27,939 nt of DNA, from assembly GCA_045605145.1 (NCBI GenBank), contig JAZUPH010000007.1:1-27939 (forward strand). The letters are read 5' to 3'. The position numbers and the translations under genes were made by a program. This DNA is from CAMNAO01 sp045605145 (GTDB lineage Bacteria; Bacillota; Clostridia; Oscillospirales; Oscillospiraceae). Positions 7,604-15,998 of the stretch are shown one piece after another (position 1 is the stretch's first letter; every line of letters begins with the position of its first letter). The notes under the pieces are model-generated. The model ran no database searches and was not told the DNA's origin. It worked only from the letters and a program-made list of their open reading frames with translations.

Positions 7604-9328
7604 TTGAAAACCCTTATGCTTGGCAATGAGGCGGCTGCACGCGGTATATACGAGGCCGGCTGCTCCGTTGTCTCCAGCTACCCCGGCACTCCCAGTACCG
7701 AGATCACTGAGGAACTGGCAAAGTACAGTGAGATCTATACAGAGTGGGCGCCCAATGAAAAAGTCGCTATGGAGGTTGCCTTCGGCGCTTCATTGGCGGG
7801 TAAGCGCAGCTTCTGCGGCATGAAGCATGTCGGCGTCAACGTAGCTGCGGACCCCATGTTTACCATGTCCTACACCGGTGTCAATGCCGGTTTGGTCATC
7901 GGCGTCGCGGACGATCCGGGAATGCATTCTTCCCAGAATGAGCAGGATTCCCGCCACTACGCAAAGGCGGCGAAGCTGCCGATGCTGGAGCCGTCCGACT
8001 CCAAAGAGGCCCGCGATTTTGCAAAGGCCGCATTTGAGATTTCTGAAAAGTTTGACACCCCCGTCATGCTGCGTATGTTCATGCGCGTGGCTCATTCAAG
8101 AGACGGCGTTGAGCTGGGTGAGCGCGTTGAGGTCCCCGCCGTGCCCTATGAGAAGAAGCCTTATAAGTACGTTATGATGCCCGGATACGCGATCAAGCGC
8201 CATCCCCTCGTTGAGGAGAGGACAGTCGCAATCGCCGACTTTGCCGCATCATCTGCATTCAACCGTGTTGAAATGGGCAGCAGAAAGCTGGGCATTATTA
8301 CCTCCGGTACTGCTTATCAGTACGCCAAAGAGGCCCTCGGCGACAACGCAAGCTATCTTAAGCTGGGTATCGTCCATCCCATCAGCCCAAAGCAGGTGCT
8401 TGACTTTGCTGCATCTGTGGAGCGTCTGGTGGTTATAGAAGAACTGGACCCCTTCATTGAAGAGTTCTGCAACTCCATCGGTCTGAAGGTTGAGGGCAAA
8501 TCCCTCTTCCCCATGTGCGGTGAGCTTTCCTCCCAGATGATCGCTGCCGCCTTCGGCTACGATGTTCCTGCCGCAACCCCGGCCGTTTGCGACGCACCTG
8601 CCCGTCCTCCTGTTCTGTGCGCCGGCTGCCCCCACCGCGGCATTTTCTACACCCTGCTTAGAAACAAGCTGACCGTTCTTGGCGACATTGGCTGCTACAC
8701 CCTGGGCGCCGTGGCTCCCCTTAATTCCCTGGACAGCACTCTTTGTATGGGCGCTTCCATCTCCGGCATCCACGGCTTTAACAAAGCTGATGAGAACGCC
8801 TGGAGCAAGACAGTTGCCGTCATCGGCGATTCCACCTTTATGCACAGTGGCGTAACCGGTCTTATCAACATCGCATACAACAACTCGCCCTCAACCGTCA
8901 TCGTGCTGGATAACTCCACCACCGGCATGACCGGCCACCAGAATAACCCCCTGAACGGGCGCACCATCACCGGTGATCCTGCTCAGTCGGTGGATCTTGA
9001 GGCTCTGTGCCGCGCGATCGGCATCAACCGCATCCGCGTTGTTGATCCCTACGACCTTAAGACCTGCAATGAGGTGATTAAGGAAGAGCTGAATGTTAAA
9101 GAACCTTCTGTCATCATATCCCGCCGCCCCTGTGCCCTTCTCAAGACCGTCAAGCACCCCGGTCCCATCAGCATTGACCCTGATAAGTGCCGCGGCTGTA
9201 AGTCCTGCATGAGGATCGGCTGCCCCGCCATCAGCTTTAGAGACGGACGCGCCGTTATCGACGCCACCCTGTGTGTCGGCTGTAAGGTCTGCACCCAGCT
9301 TTGCGCCTTTGATGCCTTTAATGTATAA
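7604..9328 (+). CDS. iorA: Indolepyruvate ferredoxin oxidoreductase, alpha subunit
   Basis: With IorB, oxidatively decarboxylates aryl pyruvates (indole-, phenyl-, 4-hydroxyphenylpyruvate) to aryl-acetyl-CoA, passing electrons to ferredoxin; the reaction is reversible. The 574-aa chain shows the pyrimidine-side motif SSYPGTPSTEI (24-34), the family signature NEQDSRHYAKAAKLP, and the TPP/Mg region GDIGCYTLG (from 360) and GDS (408-410) with its downstream asparagine. It ends in two ferredoxin-type 4Fe-4S motifs starting at C529 and C557. I choose the TTG at 7604, preceded by AGAGGTGAT, because it gives the family-like N-terminus MKTLMLGNEA. The GTG at 7568 has no good ribosome site. First gene of a four-gene operon. 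Confidence 0.95.
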   Translation: MKTLMLGNEAAARGIYEAGCSVVSSYPGTPSTEITEELAKYSEIYTEWAPNEKVAMEVAFGASLAGKRSFCGMKHVGVNVAADPMFTMSYTGVNAGLVIGVADDPGMHSSQNEQDSRHYAKAAKLPMLEPSDSKEARDFAKAAFEISEKFDTPVMLRMFMRVAHSRDGVELGERVEVPAVPYEKKPYKYVMMPGYAIKRHPLVEERTVAIADFAASSAFNRVEMGSRKLGIITSGTAYQYAKEALGDNASYLKLGIVHPISPKQVLDFAASVERLVVIEELDPFIEEFCNSIGLKVEGKSLFPMCGELSSQMIAAAFGYDVPAATPAVCDAPARPPVLCAGCPHRGIFYTLLRNKLTVLGDIGCYTLGAVAPLNSLDSTLCMGASISGIHGFNKADENAWSKTVAVIGDSTFMHSGVTGLINIAYNNSPSTVIVLDNSTTGMTGHQNNPLNGRTITGDPAQSVDLEALCRAIGINRIRVVDPYDLKTCNEVIKEELNVKEPSVIISRRPCALLKTVKHPGPISIDPDKCRGCKSCMRIGCPAISFRDGRAVIDATLCVGCKVCTQLCAFDAFNV

Positions 9329-9340
9329 GGAGGGCTGAAA

Positions 9341-9913
9341 ATGGAAACGAAAAACATAATGATCGTTGGCGTCGGCGGACAGGGCACACTCCTTGCAAGC
9401 AAGCTGCTGGGCAAGCTGTTGCTTGATGCCGGCTATGATGTAAAGGTCAGCGAAGTACACGGCATGAGTCAGCGCGGCGGCTCTGTGGTCACTTACATAC
9501 GCTACGGTGCGAATGTGGCATCCCCTATCATTGACAAGGGCTGCGCCGACTACATCATTTCTTTCGAGCTGCTTGAGGCCGCTCGCTGGCTGCCCTATCT
9601 TAAAAAGGGCGGCAAGCTGATAAGCAACTGTCAGCAGGTCGATCCCATGCCGGTTATCACTGGCGCGGCTAAGTATCCCGAAGGACTTGAGAAGGCCATC
9701 TGTGAGGCTGCCCCCGGCGCCGACATTATCGACGCCTGCGCCATTGCCGAAAAGGCCGGTTCTTCCAAAGCTATAAACATTGCTCTCCTTGGCAGAGCAT
9801 CCTGCTATTTTGATTTTTCGGAGGACCAATGGGTACGCGCCCTTGTGGCTTGCGTACCCCCCCGATTTATTGAGTTGAACAAGACCGCATTTTTGCTGGC
9901 TAAGAATCTGTAA
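9341..9913 (+). CDS. iorB: Indolepyruvate ferredoxin oxidoreductase, beta subunit
   Basis: The gamma-domain partner of IorA. The 190-aa protein has the diagnostic GVGGQGTLLASKLLG near the N-terminus and the HGMSQRGGSVVTYIRYG segment shared by 2-oxoacid:ferredoxin oxidoreductase gamma subunits; length matches IorB. It has an AGGAGGG ribosome site and lies 12 bases after iorA, so both subunits are made from one message. No missing residues are apparent. Confidence 0.95.
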   Translation: METKNIMIVGVGGQGTLLASKLLGKLLLDAGYDVKVSEVHGMSQRGGSVVTYIRYGANVASPIIDKGCADYIISFELLEAARWLPYLKKGGKLISNCQQVDPMPVITGAAKYPEGLEKAICEAAPGADIIDACAIAEKAGSSKAINIALLGRASCYFDFSEDQWVRALVACVPPRFIELNKTAFLLAKNL

Positions 9914-9945
9914 TCAACTCTAATAAATCAAGGAGAATCAAAATA

Positions 9946-11253
9946 ATGAGCAACTACTACCAGAAAGACATAGAAACCGCCCCCTATGAGGAGCTTAAGA
10001 AGATACAGGACGAGAAGATCGTCGCAACTGTAAAGCGCGTGTATGAGAATGTCGAGCCCTACCGCAAAAAGATGGATGAGGCCGGCGTTAAGCCCGAGGA
10101 TATTAAGGGCGTGGATGACCTTTACAAGCTGCCCTTCACCTCCAAGCAGGATATGCGCGACAACTACCCCTTCGGTCTGTGCGCAGTCCCCAGAGAGGAC
10201 GTGGTGCGTATTCAGGCCACCAGCGGCACCACCGGCAAGCAAGTCATCGGAATGTACACCGAGAATGATGTGAACATGTGGTCCGAGTGTACCGCCAGAG
10301 CCATTGTAGCCGCAGGCGGCAGCAAAGAGGACATCGTGCATATTTCCTATGGTTACGGCCTGTTCACCGGCGGCCTGGGTCTTCACGGCGGCTCCAGCAA
10401 GCTGGGCTGTATGACCCTTCCCGTCTCATCGGGCAACACCGTAAGACAGCTTACACTTATGCGCGACCTTGGTTCCACAATTCTTTGCTGCACCCCTTCG
10501 TATGCTGCATATCTGGCAGAGGCTCTTGAAGAGGAAGGCTATACCAAGGACGACATCAAGCTCAAGGCCGGCATTTTCGGTGCCGAACCCTGGACTGAAG
10601 AGATGCGCCAGGATATTGAGGAAAAGCTGGGCATCAAGGCTTACGACATTTACGGTCTTACCGAAGTTATCGGCCCGGGCGTATCCTTTGAATGTGAGTG
10701 TCAGCAAGGTATGCATGTCAATGAGGACCACTTCATTGCCGAGATTATTGACCCCGACACACTTCAGCCCCTGCCCATCGGTGAGCAGGGCGAGCTGGTA
10801 TTCACCTCCCTTGATAAAGAGGCTATGCCCGTCATGCGTTACCGCACCCGCGACATCTGTCGCCTTTCCCGCGAAAAGTGCTCCTGCGGCCGCACCTTCG
10901 TCCGCATGGCAAAGCCCAGGGGCAGAACCGATGATATGCTCATCATCCGCGGCGTAAACGTGTTCCCCTCCCAGATTGAGGCGGTGCTGATGGCCAACGG
11001 CTACACCTCCAACTATCTGATCATTCTTGACCGCGTACGCAACACCGACACCTTCGAGATCCAGGTTGAGATGACTGCCGAGCTGTTCTCCGACACTCAT
11101 AAGGACATCGCCGCCCGCCAGAAGGCTCTGGTTGAAGAGCTTCGTTCTGCCCTTGGCATCAGTCCGAAGGTTACCATTGTTGCTCCCCACTCGATTGAAA
11201 GAAGCACAGGTAAGGCCGTCCGCGTAATTGATAAGCGCAAGCTCATCAACTGA
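9946..11253 (+). CDS. paaK: Phenylacetate-CoA ligase (aryl-acetate activating)
   Basis: An adenylate-forming enzyme that joins phenylacetate or related aryl acetates to CoA with ATP. The 435 aa match the PaaK length. Motifs are intact: the ATP-binding SGTTGK (93-98), YGLTEV (236-241), the RYRTRD region (298-303) and GRTDDMLIIRGVNVFPSQIE (about 326-345). The C-terminal catalytic lysine lies in STGKAVRV. CxCG at 312-315 resembles the metal-site cysteines of some PaaK proteins. A ribosome site AAGGAG precedes the ATG. Lying just after iorAB suggests it works on the same aryl-acetyl-CoA pool. Substrate range cannot be read from the sequence. Confidence 0.94.
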   Translation: MSNYYQKDIETAPYEELKKIQDEKIVATVKRVYENVEPYRKKMDEAGVKPEDIKGVDDLYKLPFTSKQDMRDNYPFGLCAVPREDVVRIQATSGTTGKQVIGMYTENDVNMWSECTARAIVAAGGSKEDIVHISYGYGLFTGGLGLHGGSSKLGCMTLPVSSGNTVRQLTLMRDLGSTILCCTPSYAAYLAEALEEEGYTKDDIKLKAGIFGAEPWTEEMRQDIEEKLGIKAYDIYGLTEVIGPGVSFECECQQGMHVNEDHFIAEIIDPDTLQPLPIGEQGELVFTSLDKEAMPVMRYRTRDICRLSREKCSCGRTFVRMAKPRGRTDDMLIIRGVNVFPSQIEAVLMANGYTSNYLIILDRVRNTDTFEIQVEMTAELFSDTHKDIAARQKALVEELRSALGISPKVTIVAPHSIERSTGKAVRVIDKRKLIN

Positions 11254-11275
11254 TCTGAAAGAAAGGAGCATAAAT

Positions 11276-11707
11276 ATGGCTATCACTCAGATATCCGCAT
11301 TTGTTGAGAACAAGGCTGGTAAACTGGCAGAGGTTACCGAGACGCTGGGTAAAAACGGGGTCGATATACGTGCCCTTTCCATCGCAGACACCTCTGATTT
11401 CGGCATCCTTCGCCTTATCGTCGATAAGCCCTCCGAAGCTGTAAAATGCCTTACAGAGGCCGGATTTATCATCACCGAGACTCCTGTTATCGCCGTGCAT
11501 ATCGAGGACAGCTGCGGTGGACTTGGCAAGGTACTTAGAATCTTCTCAGATGCCGGAGTCAGCATCGAATACTGCTATGCTTTCGTCACCCGCCATGTGA
11601 ATACCGCCTATGTGGTATTCCGCGTCGAGAACGCAGAGCACGCATGTGAAATACTGGCCGAAAACGGCATAGAGATCGCCGCACCCGAAGCGCTTTATAT
11701 GCTGTAA
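11276..11707 (+). CDS. Tandem ACT-domain protein
   Basis: A 143-aa protein made almost only of two ACT domains (about residues 4-68 and 72-140). The first begins ITQISAFVENKAGKLAEVTETL; the second has GGLGKVLRIFSDAGVSIEYCYAF. ACT domains usually bind amino acids and control enzymes. Free-standing tandem ACT proteins of this size commonly sit beside paaK/ior genes in anaerobes and archaea, so I infer that it senses an aromatic amino acid or aryl acid for this operon. No catalytic domain is present. The start at 11276 has AAGGAG 8 bases upstream; the open frame extends to 11228 inside paaK without support. Confidence 0.88.
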   Translation: MAITQISAFVENKAGKLAEVTETLGKNGVDIRALSIADTSDFGILRLIVDKPSEAVKCLTEAGFIITETPVIAVHIEDSCGGLGKVLRIFSDAGVSIEYCYAFVTRHVNTAYVVFRVENAEHACEILAENGIEIAAPEALYML

Positions 11708-11749
11708 GTCTAAATCTGCTTTTCGAAGTCCGCACTAACTGTATAAAAT

Positions 11750-11801
11750 TACCGGTTTTTCGTTATAACCTAAGAGACACTAACGAAAGGCCGGTATTTT
11801 T
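11750..11801 (+). terminator. Terminator hairpin overlapping the next gene's ribosome site
   Basis: Two 16-base arms (11750-11765 and 11781-11796) pair fully, with two U-G wobbles in place of mismatches, around a 15-base loop. TTTTT follows directly, then the ATG of the next gene. This is a rho-independent terminator for iorA-iorB-paaK-ACT. Its 3' arm contains GAAAGG, the only candidate ribosome site of the gene at 11802. Confidence 0.85.
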
Positions 11802-13745
11802 ATGTCCAACCGAAAATATGCAGGCGTCAATAGGCTTGTAAGCTGTATGTGCGCTTTGTCTGTGATCATTTGCAGCGCCTGTGCAGAGAATAATAAATCG
11901 GGTGTGATTAAGACAGCGGCACTTACCGCGGCAAGCATCGAAAACCTTGACAAACAGCCGATTGATATTACAGGGTATATCGCCGGCAAAAACGAGAAGA
12001 TAATCACTGCCGCAATGAGCAGTGAAGGAATAATATGGGCCATTGTCAGCGCGACAAACAGCAGTGAAACTGCACTGGTGAAGTATGATCCAGGCAATGA
12101 CAAAAGAGACCTGTTGCATCAATTTCCTGTACAGGGAGAGTTTTTGCCTGAGCTGTTGTCGGCATCACCTGCAGTCGTATACTCCCCTGCTGAGCAGCTA
12201 ATGTATGTGTTTGGCGAGGGAAAGAATCTGAGAATTATTGATATGTCTGCATACAATGTGGCATCCCCCTGTTATTGTCGGGATGATAGTTGCTTCTACT
12301 GGACAGACACGAGCACAGCTATAGTGTACAGACAGCATACACACACCGATGAACCTGAGGAGGCGTTTTCTTCACTGCTTGAATACGCAGATCCCTCGGT
12401 TGAATCTGCTTTTGGCGGCGGCTGTGCTGTTATAAGCTGTACATCGCTGAAAGACTTGTCGGGCAGAAGGGTGCTTGCCTGTAGTGACAGCGGTCTTATA
12501 GAAGATATCGAGTGCGAGAAGTGCGTATTAGGCGGCCTTGAGGGGCAGATCGTAAAGGTCTGTTATTCAGACAGCAATTTTACCGTCACAATAGATGGAG
12601 ATGTTTACTCGGCATCAATAAAGTCGACAATCGAATCATGTAATATTAGCAGCAGCGGGAAAATACTGCTTCTATGCCGCGAAGGAGACTTCTATCAGCT
12701 TTTATGTTACGGAATACAGGACGGTGTTCCCTGCTTTGTCGGTGCATCAGACGCGTACGCGACGAATTCCGGGACAGAGCTTGATATATGCAGCGGCGAG
12801 TGCTGCTGCGATGACTCATGTCAGGTGCTGATGGCATCACAAAGCCGTGACAGCATTGAGGCTCTGTATCTGTGGACATTTACCGCTCAGGAGCCCACCC
12901 CTCTGCCGCTGACTCGGGCGGCAGACTCCGTTCCTGTTGGAAACTTCGGCGACAAAGCCACACTGCTCGCCGAAGAGATCGAGCAAGATTACGGCGTACA
13001 GGTGCTGCTGGGTGATGACGCAGTGCTTGCGTTTCCGGATTATGAAGTAGAACCGGTATACGATGAAGACGCAATATTAAAGGCGCTCCGTAAGCTGGAC
13101 ACAGCGCTGTCGCTGTACCCGGATGGGTACTTTGACGCACTGTCTGAGGATTTCATCCGCGGCATCGCATTCTGCCTTGTTGGCGATATGCACGCAATAA
13201 ACAGCGCAAACATCGATGACCCAAGCGCCTTTGCGGTAATTCATTACAACACGCAGCTTATCGCAATCAACATTCTCACGACGAGCGATATAGGCAGCAC
13301 TGTTTGCCACGAAATTACCCACGCCACAGACAAAAAAATCGCCGCCCTTGCACAAGGCGGCGAAGTGGATTTCAGTGAGGAAGAATGGAACAAGCTCAAT
13401 CCGGATGGCTTTGAATACTACAATTCATATATAAGCGACAGCGGACTGAATTATTCCGTCACGGGTGATCCCCGCTGGACAGCGTTCTGGATGGAAAACG
13501 ATATCGAGGACATCTATTTTGTGGACAGTTACTCAAAAACCTTTCCAACCGAGGACAGGGCGCGTCTTATGCAGGTCATTATGAACGGGTATGAGCTGCC
13601 AAAATATATGCTCAACGACAATATCCAGGCAAAGCTCAGCTACTATTTCACCGCAATACGCCAGGCACTGGGAGCCGATTGGGACGAGCCACCCTACTGG
13701 GAACGGGCACTGCTTAAGCCGCTTGGCGCCGTCACAGGTCAATGA
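11802..13745 (+). CDS. Exported HExxH (zinc metallopeptidase-like) protein
   Basis: A 647-aa protein that I cannot place in a named family. The N-terminus is basic then hydrophobic and ends in CSAC (C27), a weak lipobox, so it is probably a surface lipoprotein or secreted. Residues about 40-390 are beta-rich with repeated blade-like strands and many cysteines, perhaps a propeller. The C-terminal domain (about 400-640) has HEITHATD, giving H503, E504 and H507, and a possible third ligand E584 in FPTEDRARL. This is the layout of a gluzincin-type zinc peptidase, with resemblance in spacing only to lethal-factor-like domains. Peptidase activity is therefore inferred. The start at 11802 has a poor, hairpin-covered ribosome site. 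The 3' end overlaps exodeoxyribonuclease III by 14 bases. Confidence 0.82.
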   Translation: MSNRKYAGVNRLVSCMCALSVIICSACAENNKSGVIKTAALTAASIENLDKQPIDITGYIAGKNEKIITAAMSSEGIIWAIVSATNSSETALVKYDPGNDKRDLLHQFPVQGEFLPELLSASPAVVYSPAEQLMYVFGEGKNLRIIDMSAYNVASPCYCRDDSCFYWTDTSTAIVYRQHTHTDEPEEAFSSLLEYADPSVESAFGGGCAVISCTSLKDLSGRRVLACSDSGLIEDIECEKCVLGGLEGQIVKVCYSDSNFTVTIDGDVYSASIKSTIESCNISSSGKILLLCREGDFYQLLCYGIQDGVPCFVGASDAYATNSGTELDICSGECCCDDSCQVLMASQSRDSIEALYLWTFTAQEPTPLPLTRAADSVPVGNFGDKATLLAEEIEQDYGVQVLLGDDAVLAFPDYEVEPVYDEDAILKALRKLDTALSLYPDGYFDALSEDFIRGIAFCLVGDMHAINSANIDDPSAFAVIHYNTQLIAINILTTSDIGSTVCHEITHATDKKIAALAQGGEVDFSEEEWNKLNPDGFEYYNSYISDSGLNYSVTGDPRWTAFWMENDIEDIYFVDSYSKTFPTEDRARLMQVIMNGYELPKYMLNDNIQAKLSYYFTAIRQALGADWDEPPYWERALLKPLGAVTGQ

Positions 13746-14487
13746 CAAGCCCCACCGGGCAGTGGTCGCTGCCCATGACCTGGGGATAGATAAAGGCATC
13801 CTCAATTTTATCTCTGACGCTGTCAGAGGCGATAAAATAGTCAATACGCCACCCCACATTCCGCTCTCTGGCGGCGGCGCGATAGCTCCACCATGAGTAG
13901 GCGTCTTCCAAATCAGGGTATTTCCAGCGGAAGGTGTCAGTAAAACCGGCGTCAAGCAGCTGGGTGAACTTCTCCCTCTCCTGATCGGTGAAGCCGGGGT
14001 TATTGTGATTCGTGGAGGGATTTTTAAGATCTATCTCGCGGTGCGCCACATTCATGTCCCCGCAGGCCAGCACAGGCTTTAAGGCGCTGAGTTTCACAAG
14101 ATGCTCACGGAAGGCATCATCCCAAGCCATACGATAGTCCAGACGGCGCAGGCCGTCCTGAGAGTTGGGAGTATAGACACAGACCAGATAAAAATCCTCG
14201 TACTCAAGGGTGATAACACGACCCTCATGGTCATGTTCTTCGATGCCCAGGTTATAGCTGACAGAAATCGGCTCATACTTTGTGAAGATTGCCGTGCCGG
14301 AGTAGCCCTTCTTCTCGGCACTGCACCAGAACTGGCGGTAGCCCTCAAAATTTATGTCGATCTGATCCGGCTGGAGCTTGGTTTCCTGCAGGCAGAAGAA
14401 ATCGGCGTCAAAATCCCTGAATATATCTTCAAAGCCCTTCTTTACGCAGGCTCTGAGTCCGTTTACATTCCATGATATAAGTTTCAT
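13732..14487 (-). CDS. xth: Exodeoxyribonuclease III
   Basis: A 251-aa AP endonuclease / 3'-5' exonuclease of base-excision repair. All family motifs are present: N-terminal ISWNVNGLRA, LQETKL with the metal-binding glutamate, CGDMNVAHREIDL, the RIDYF segment and the C-terminal catalytic GSDHCPV. Length is normal. The start at 14487 (MKLISW) has GGAGG 5 bases upstream; a start four codons earlier lacks spacing for it. It is monocistronic, with its own promoter, and converges with the HExxH gene with a 14-base overlap. Confidence 0.96.
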   Translation of the reverse strand: MKLISWNVNGLRACVKKGFEDIFRDFDADFFCLQETKLQPDQIDINFEGYRQFWCSAEKKGYSGTAIFTKYEPISVSYNLGIEEHDHEGRVITLEYEDFYLVCVYTPNSQDGLRRLDYRMAWDDAFREHLVKLSALKPVLACGDMNVAHREIDLKNPSTNHNNPGFTDQEREKFTQLLDAGFTDTFRWKYPDLEDAYSWWSYRAAARERNVGWRIDYFIASDSVRDKIEDAFIYPQVMGSDHCPVGLVIDL

Positions 14488-14518
14488 CGCTGCCTCCAAA
14501 GGGATAGTTTACAATGGA

Positions 14519-14547
14519 AATATAGCATATACCTCCGGGTTTTACAA
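14519..14547 (-). promoter_or_regulatory. Promoter of xth
   Basis: Read on minus, TTGTAA (14547-14542) and TATATT (14524-14519) are 17 bases apart. The transcript would start about 20-25 bases before the start codon, just downstream of the neighbouring operon's terminator. Confidence 0.55.
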
Positions 14548-14550
14548 CCA

Positions 14551-14587
14551 CAAAACAACAGCCGCAGATACTGTCCTGCGGCTGTTG
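14551..14587 (-). terminator. Terminator of the GntR-ABC operon
   Basis: A perfect 12-bp stem (14556-14567 with 14576-14587) and 8-base loop, followed on minus by TTTTG. It lies 14 bases past the stop of the last gene of the operon (14602). Confidence 0.85.
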
Positions 14588-14601
14588 CTATGCATATGCA
14601 A

Positions 14602-15990
14602 TTAAGTGGCAAAGGCAGCGTCAAGGTCGAGGTTGTACCTGTCCCGTCGCTGAACGGCGTAGCCGGTGAACCCGCTGTAATCGTAAATCCCGATATAGCT
14701 CAATTCGCCATCCGTAAATACCCCAACCGCGGTGTCCGGCCCGTAATATGTCACAGGCACGACAAAAGCAAGCCGCCGCCCGTCATAGGCGATAGACGCC
14801 TGATCCGAATTTCTCCACGCGGCATCACACAGCTCAAACAGTTGCCCGAAGTCGCCTGTCATCGCGACGCGGTACCCATCAGACTCATCATAAGTGACCA
14901 GGGCAAAGCTGTAATCGGAGTTAGAGTAAAGGTACACGCCGTTATCGATGTTCAGTGAAATATGGTTGTAGTCCTCCTCACAGGCAAGAAGCCGCAAAGT
15001 CTGCAGAACGGACAGGTCATAGGCGTCCAGCACGCGAAGCAGGTATTCGCCGCCCTCCAGAGTGACCAGGAGCAGTTTGCTGCCGTCCTGTGAGGCTGTA
15101 AGGCTCATGACCCGCTGTGTTTCCGGGTCAATGGGATAAACCATGCTGATATCAGAGCCGAACACAAGGGTCTCAGCCACCTCCTTGGGATAAAGGGGCA
15201 GTTTGTATATGCCGTAGCCGTCTTTTATACGGCTGACATCTATGGGGAAGGTATCGTTTGTATCGGTGCCGAAGGTAAAGAACAGGGCGTTTTGGGCAAC
15301 AGCAGTGCACGTGTTGAACGCAAGATAAAAGTAACGGTCGTCCTCGGTCACCACATCTGTTCTATACTCGGTTATCGAACCGTAGCTGCTGCGCGTCACA
15401 GTGACGCTGACCATAAGCTCCTGTGGAACAGGGATCAGAAAGTAGTCGCCGAAAATGTCTTCGCTCCCCATATACTCGCTGGCCGGATAAAGGCTTCTGC
15501 CATAATCGTCATCGTAACTGACGTAGGCCATAATCGGGAAATATTCATAATAATCGCACACGCGAACAATCTCTGTATGGGTCTGACCGTCCGGAGTACG
15601 GGAAGCCACAGCTTTAATATACTCACTGGTATAGTCAAGGGATAGGCTGCTCCCGCTGGCGCCGCCGCCAAAATCGAAATTATCAAGATACAGATCCACC
15701 GATGTACCGTATCGCCGGGGCGGCGACTGCTGCTCATTATCGTAATAGGCGAAGTCAAGATTGGTTATCCCGTCGCCGCCAACAACATACTCAACATCCC
15801 AAATCAGATGCCGGTCAAGCTCCGCCGTGACGGAAAACGACAATCCCGCCGCGGCAACACTGTCGCCGTATATGGCATACTCGTCTATCGTTACTGCCGT
15901 CTCCTGCCGACTGATATATGCGTCCGCACCCACAATGAGACACACTGAAGCCGCAAGCAGCAGGAGAGCAAATATCAATGTCTTTTTCAC
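14602..15990 (-). CDS. Exported protein of the GntR-ABC operon, unknown
   Basis: A 462-aa protein that I do not recognise. It begins at a GTG with GAGGTG 4 bases upstream and has a clear hydrophobic signal or signal-anchor segment (residues 4-24, no lipobox cysteine at the right place). The remainder is acidic and tyrosine-rich. The segment from about 270 (for example MSLTASQDGSKLLLVTLEGGEYLLRVLDAYDLS) reads like WD/propeller-type beta strands. The gene starts 8 bases after the ABC ATPase stop and ends at the operon terminator. I infer an extracytoplasmic accessory protein of the ABC system. No catalytic motif is visible. Confidence 0.8.
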   Translation of the reverse strand: MKKTLIFALLLLAASVCLIVGADAYISRQETAVTIDEYAIYGDSVAAAGLSFSVTAELDRHLIWDVEYVVGGDGITNLDFAYYDNEQQSPPRRYGTSVDLYLDNFDFGGGASGSSLSLDYTSEYIKAVASRTPDGQTHTEIVRVCDYYEYFPIMAYVSYDDDYGRSLYPASEYMGSEDIFGDYFLIPVPQELMVSVTVTRSSYGSITEYRTDVVTEDDRYFYLAFNTCTAVAQNALFFTFGTDTNDTFPIDVSRIKDGYGIYKLPLYPKEVAETLVFGSDISMVYPIDPETQRVMSLTASQDGSKLLLVTLEGGEYLLRVLDAYDLSVLQTLRLLACEEDYNHISLNIDNGVYLYSNSDYSFALVTYDESDGYRVAMTGDFGQLFELCDAAWRNSDQASIAYDGRRLAFVVPVTYYGPDTAVGVFTDGELSYIGIYDYSGFTGYAVQRRDRYNLDLDAAFAT

Positions 15991-15998
15991 AGTTCACC

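Noticed and set aside
8891..9829. Minus-strand open frame opposite iorA/iorB
   Set aside because: It spans two conserved plus-strand genes and their junction and has no start signals; treated as a shadow frame.
10426..11286. Minus-strand open frame opposite paaK
   Set aside because: paaK motifs are complete on plus. The antisense frame has no recognisable domain or ribosome site.
13732..13745. Overlap of the HExxH gene with xth as a sign of a sequencing error
   Set aside because: Both proteins end at sensible places (xth ends as the family does), so a 14-base convergent overlap is credible.
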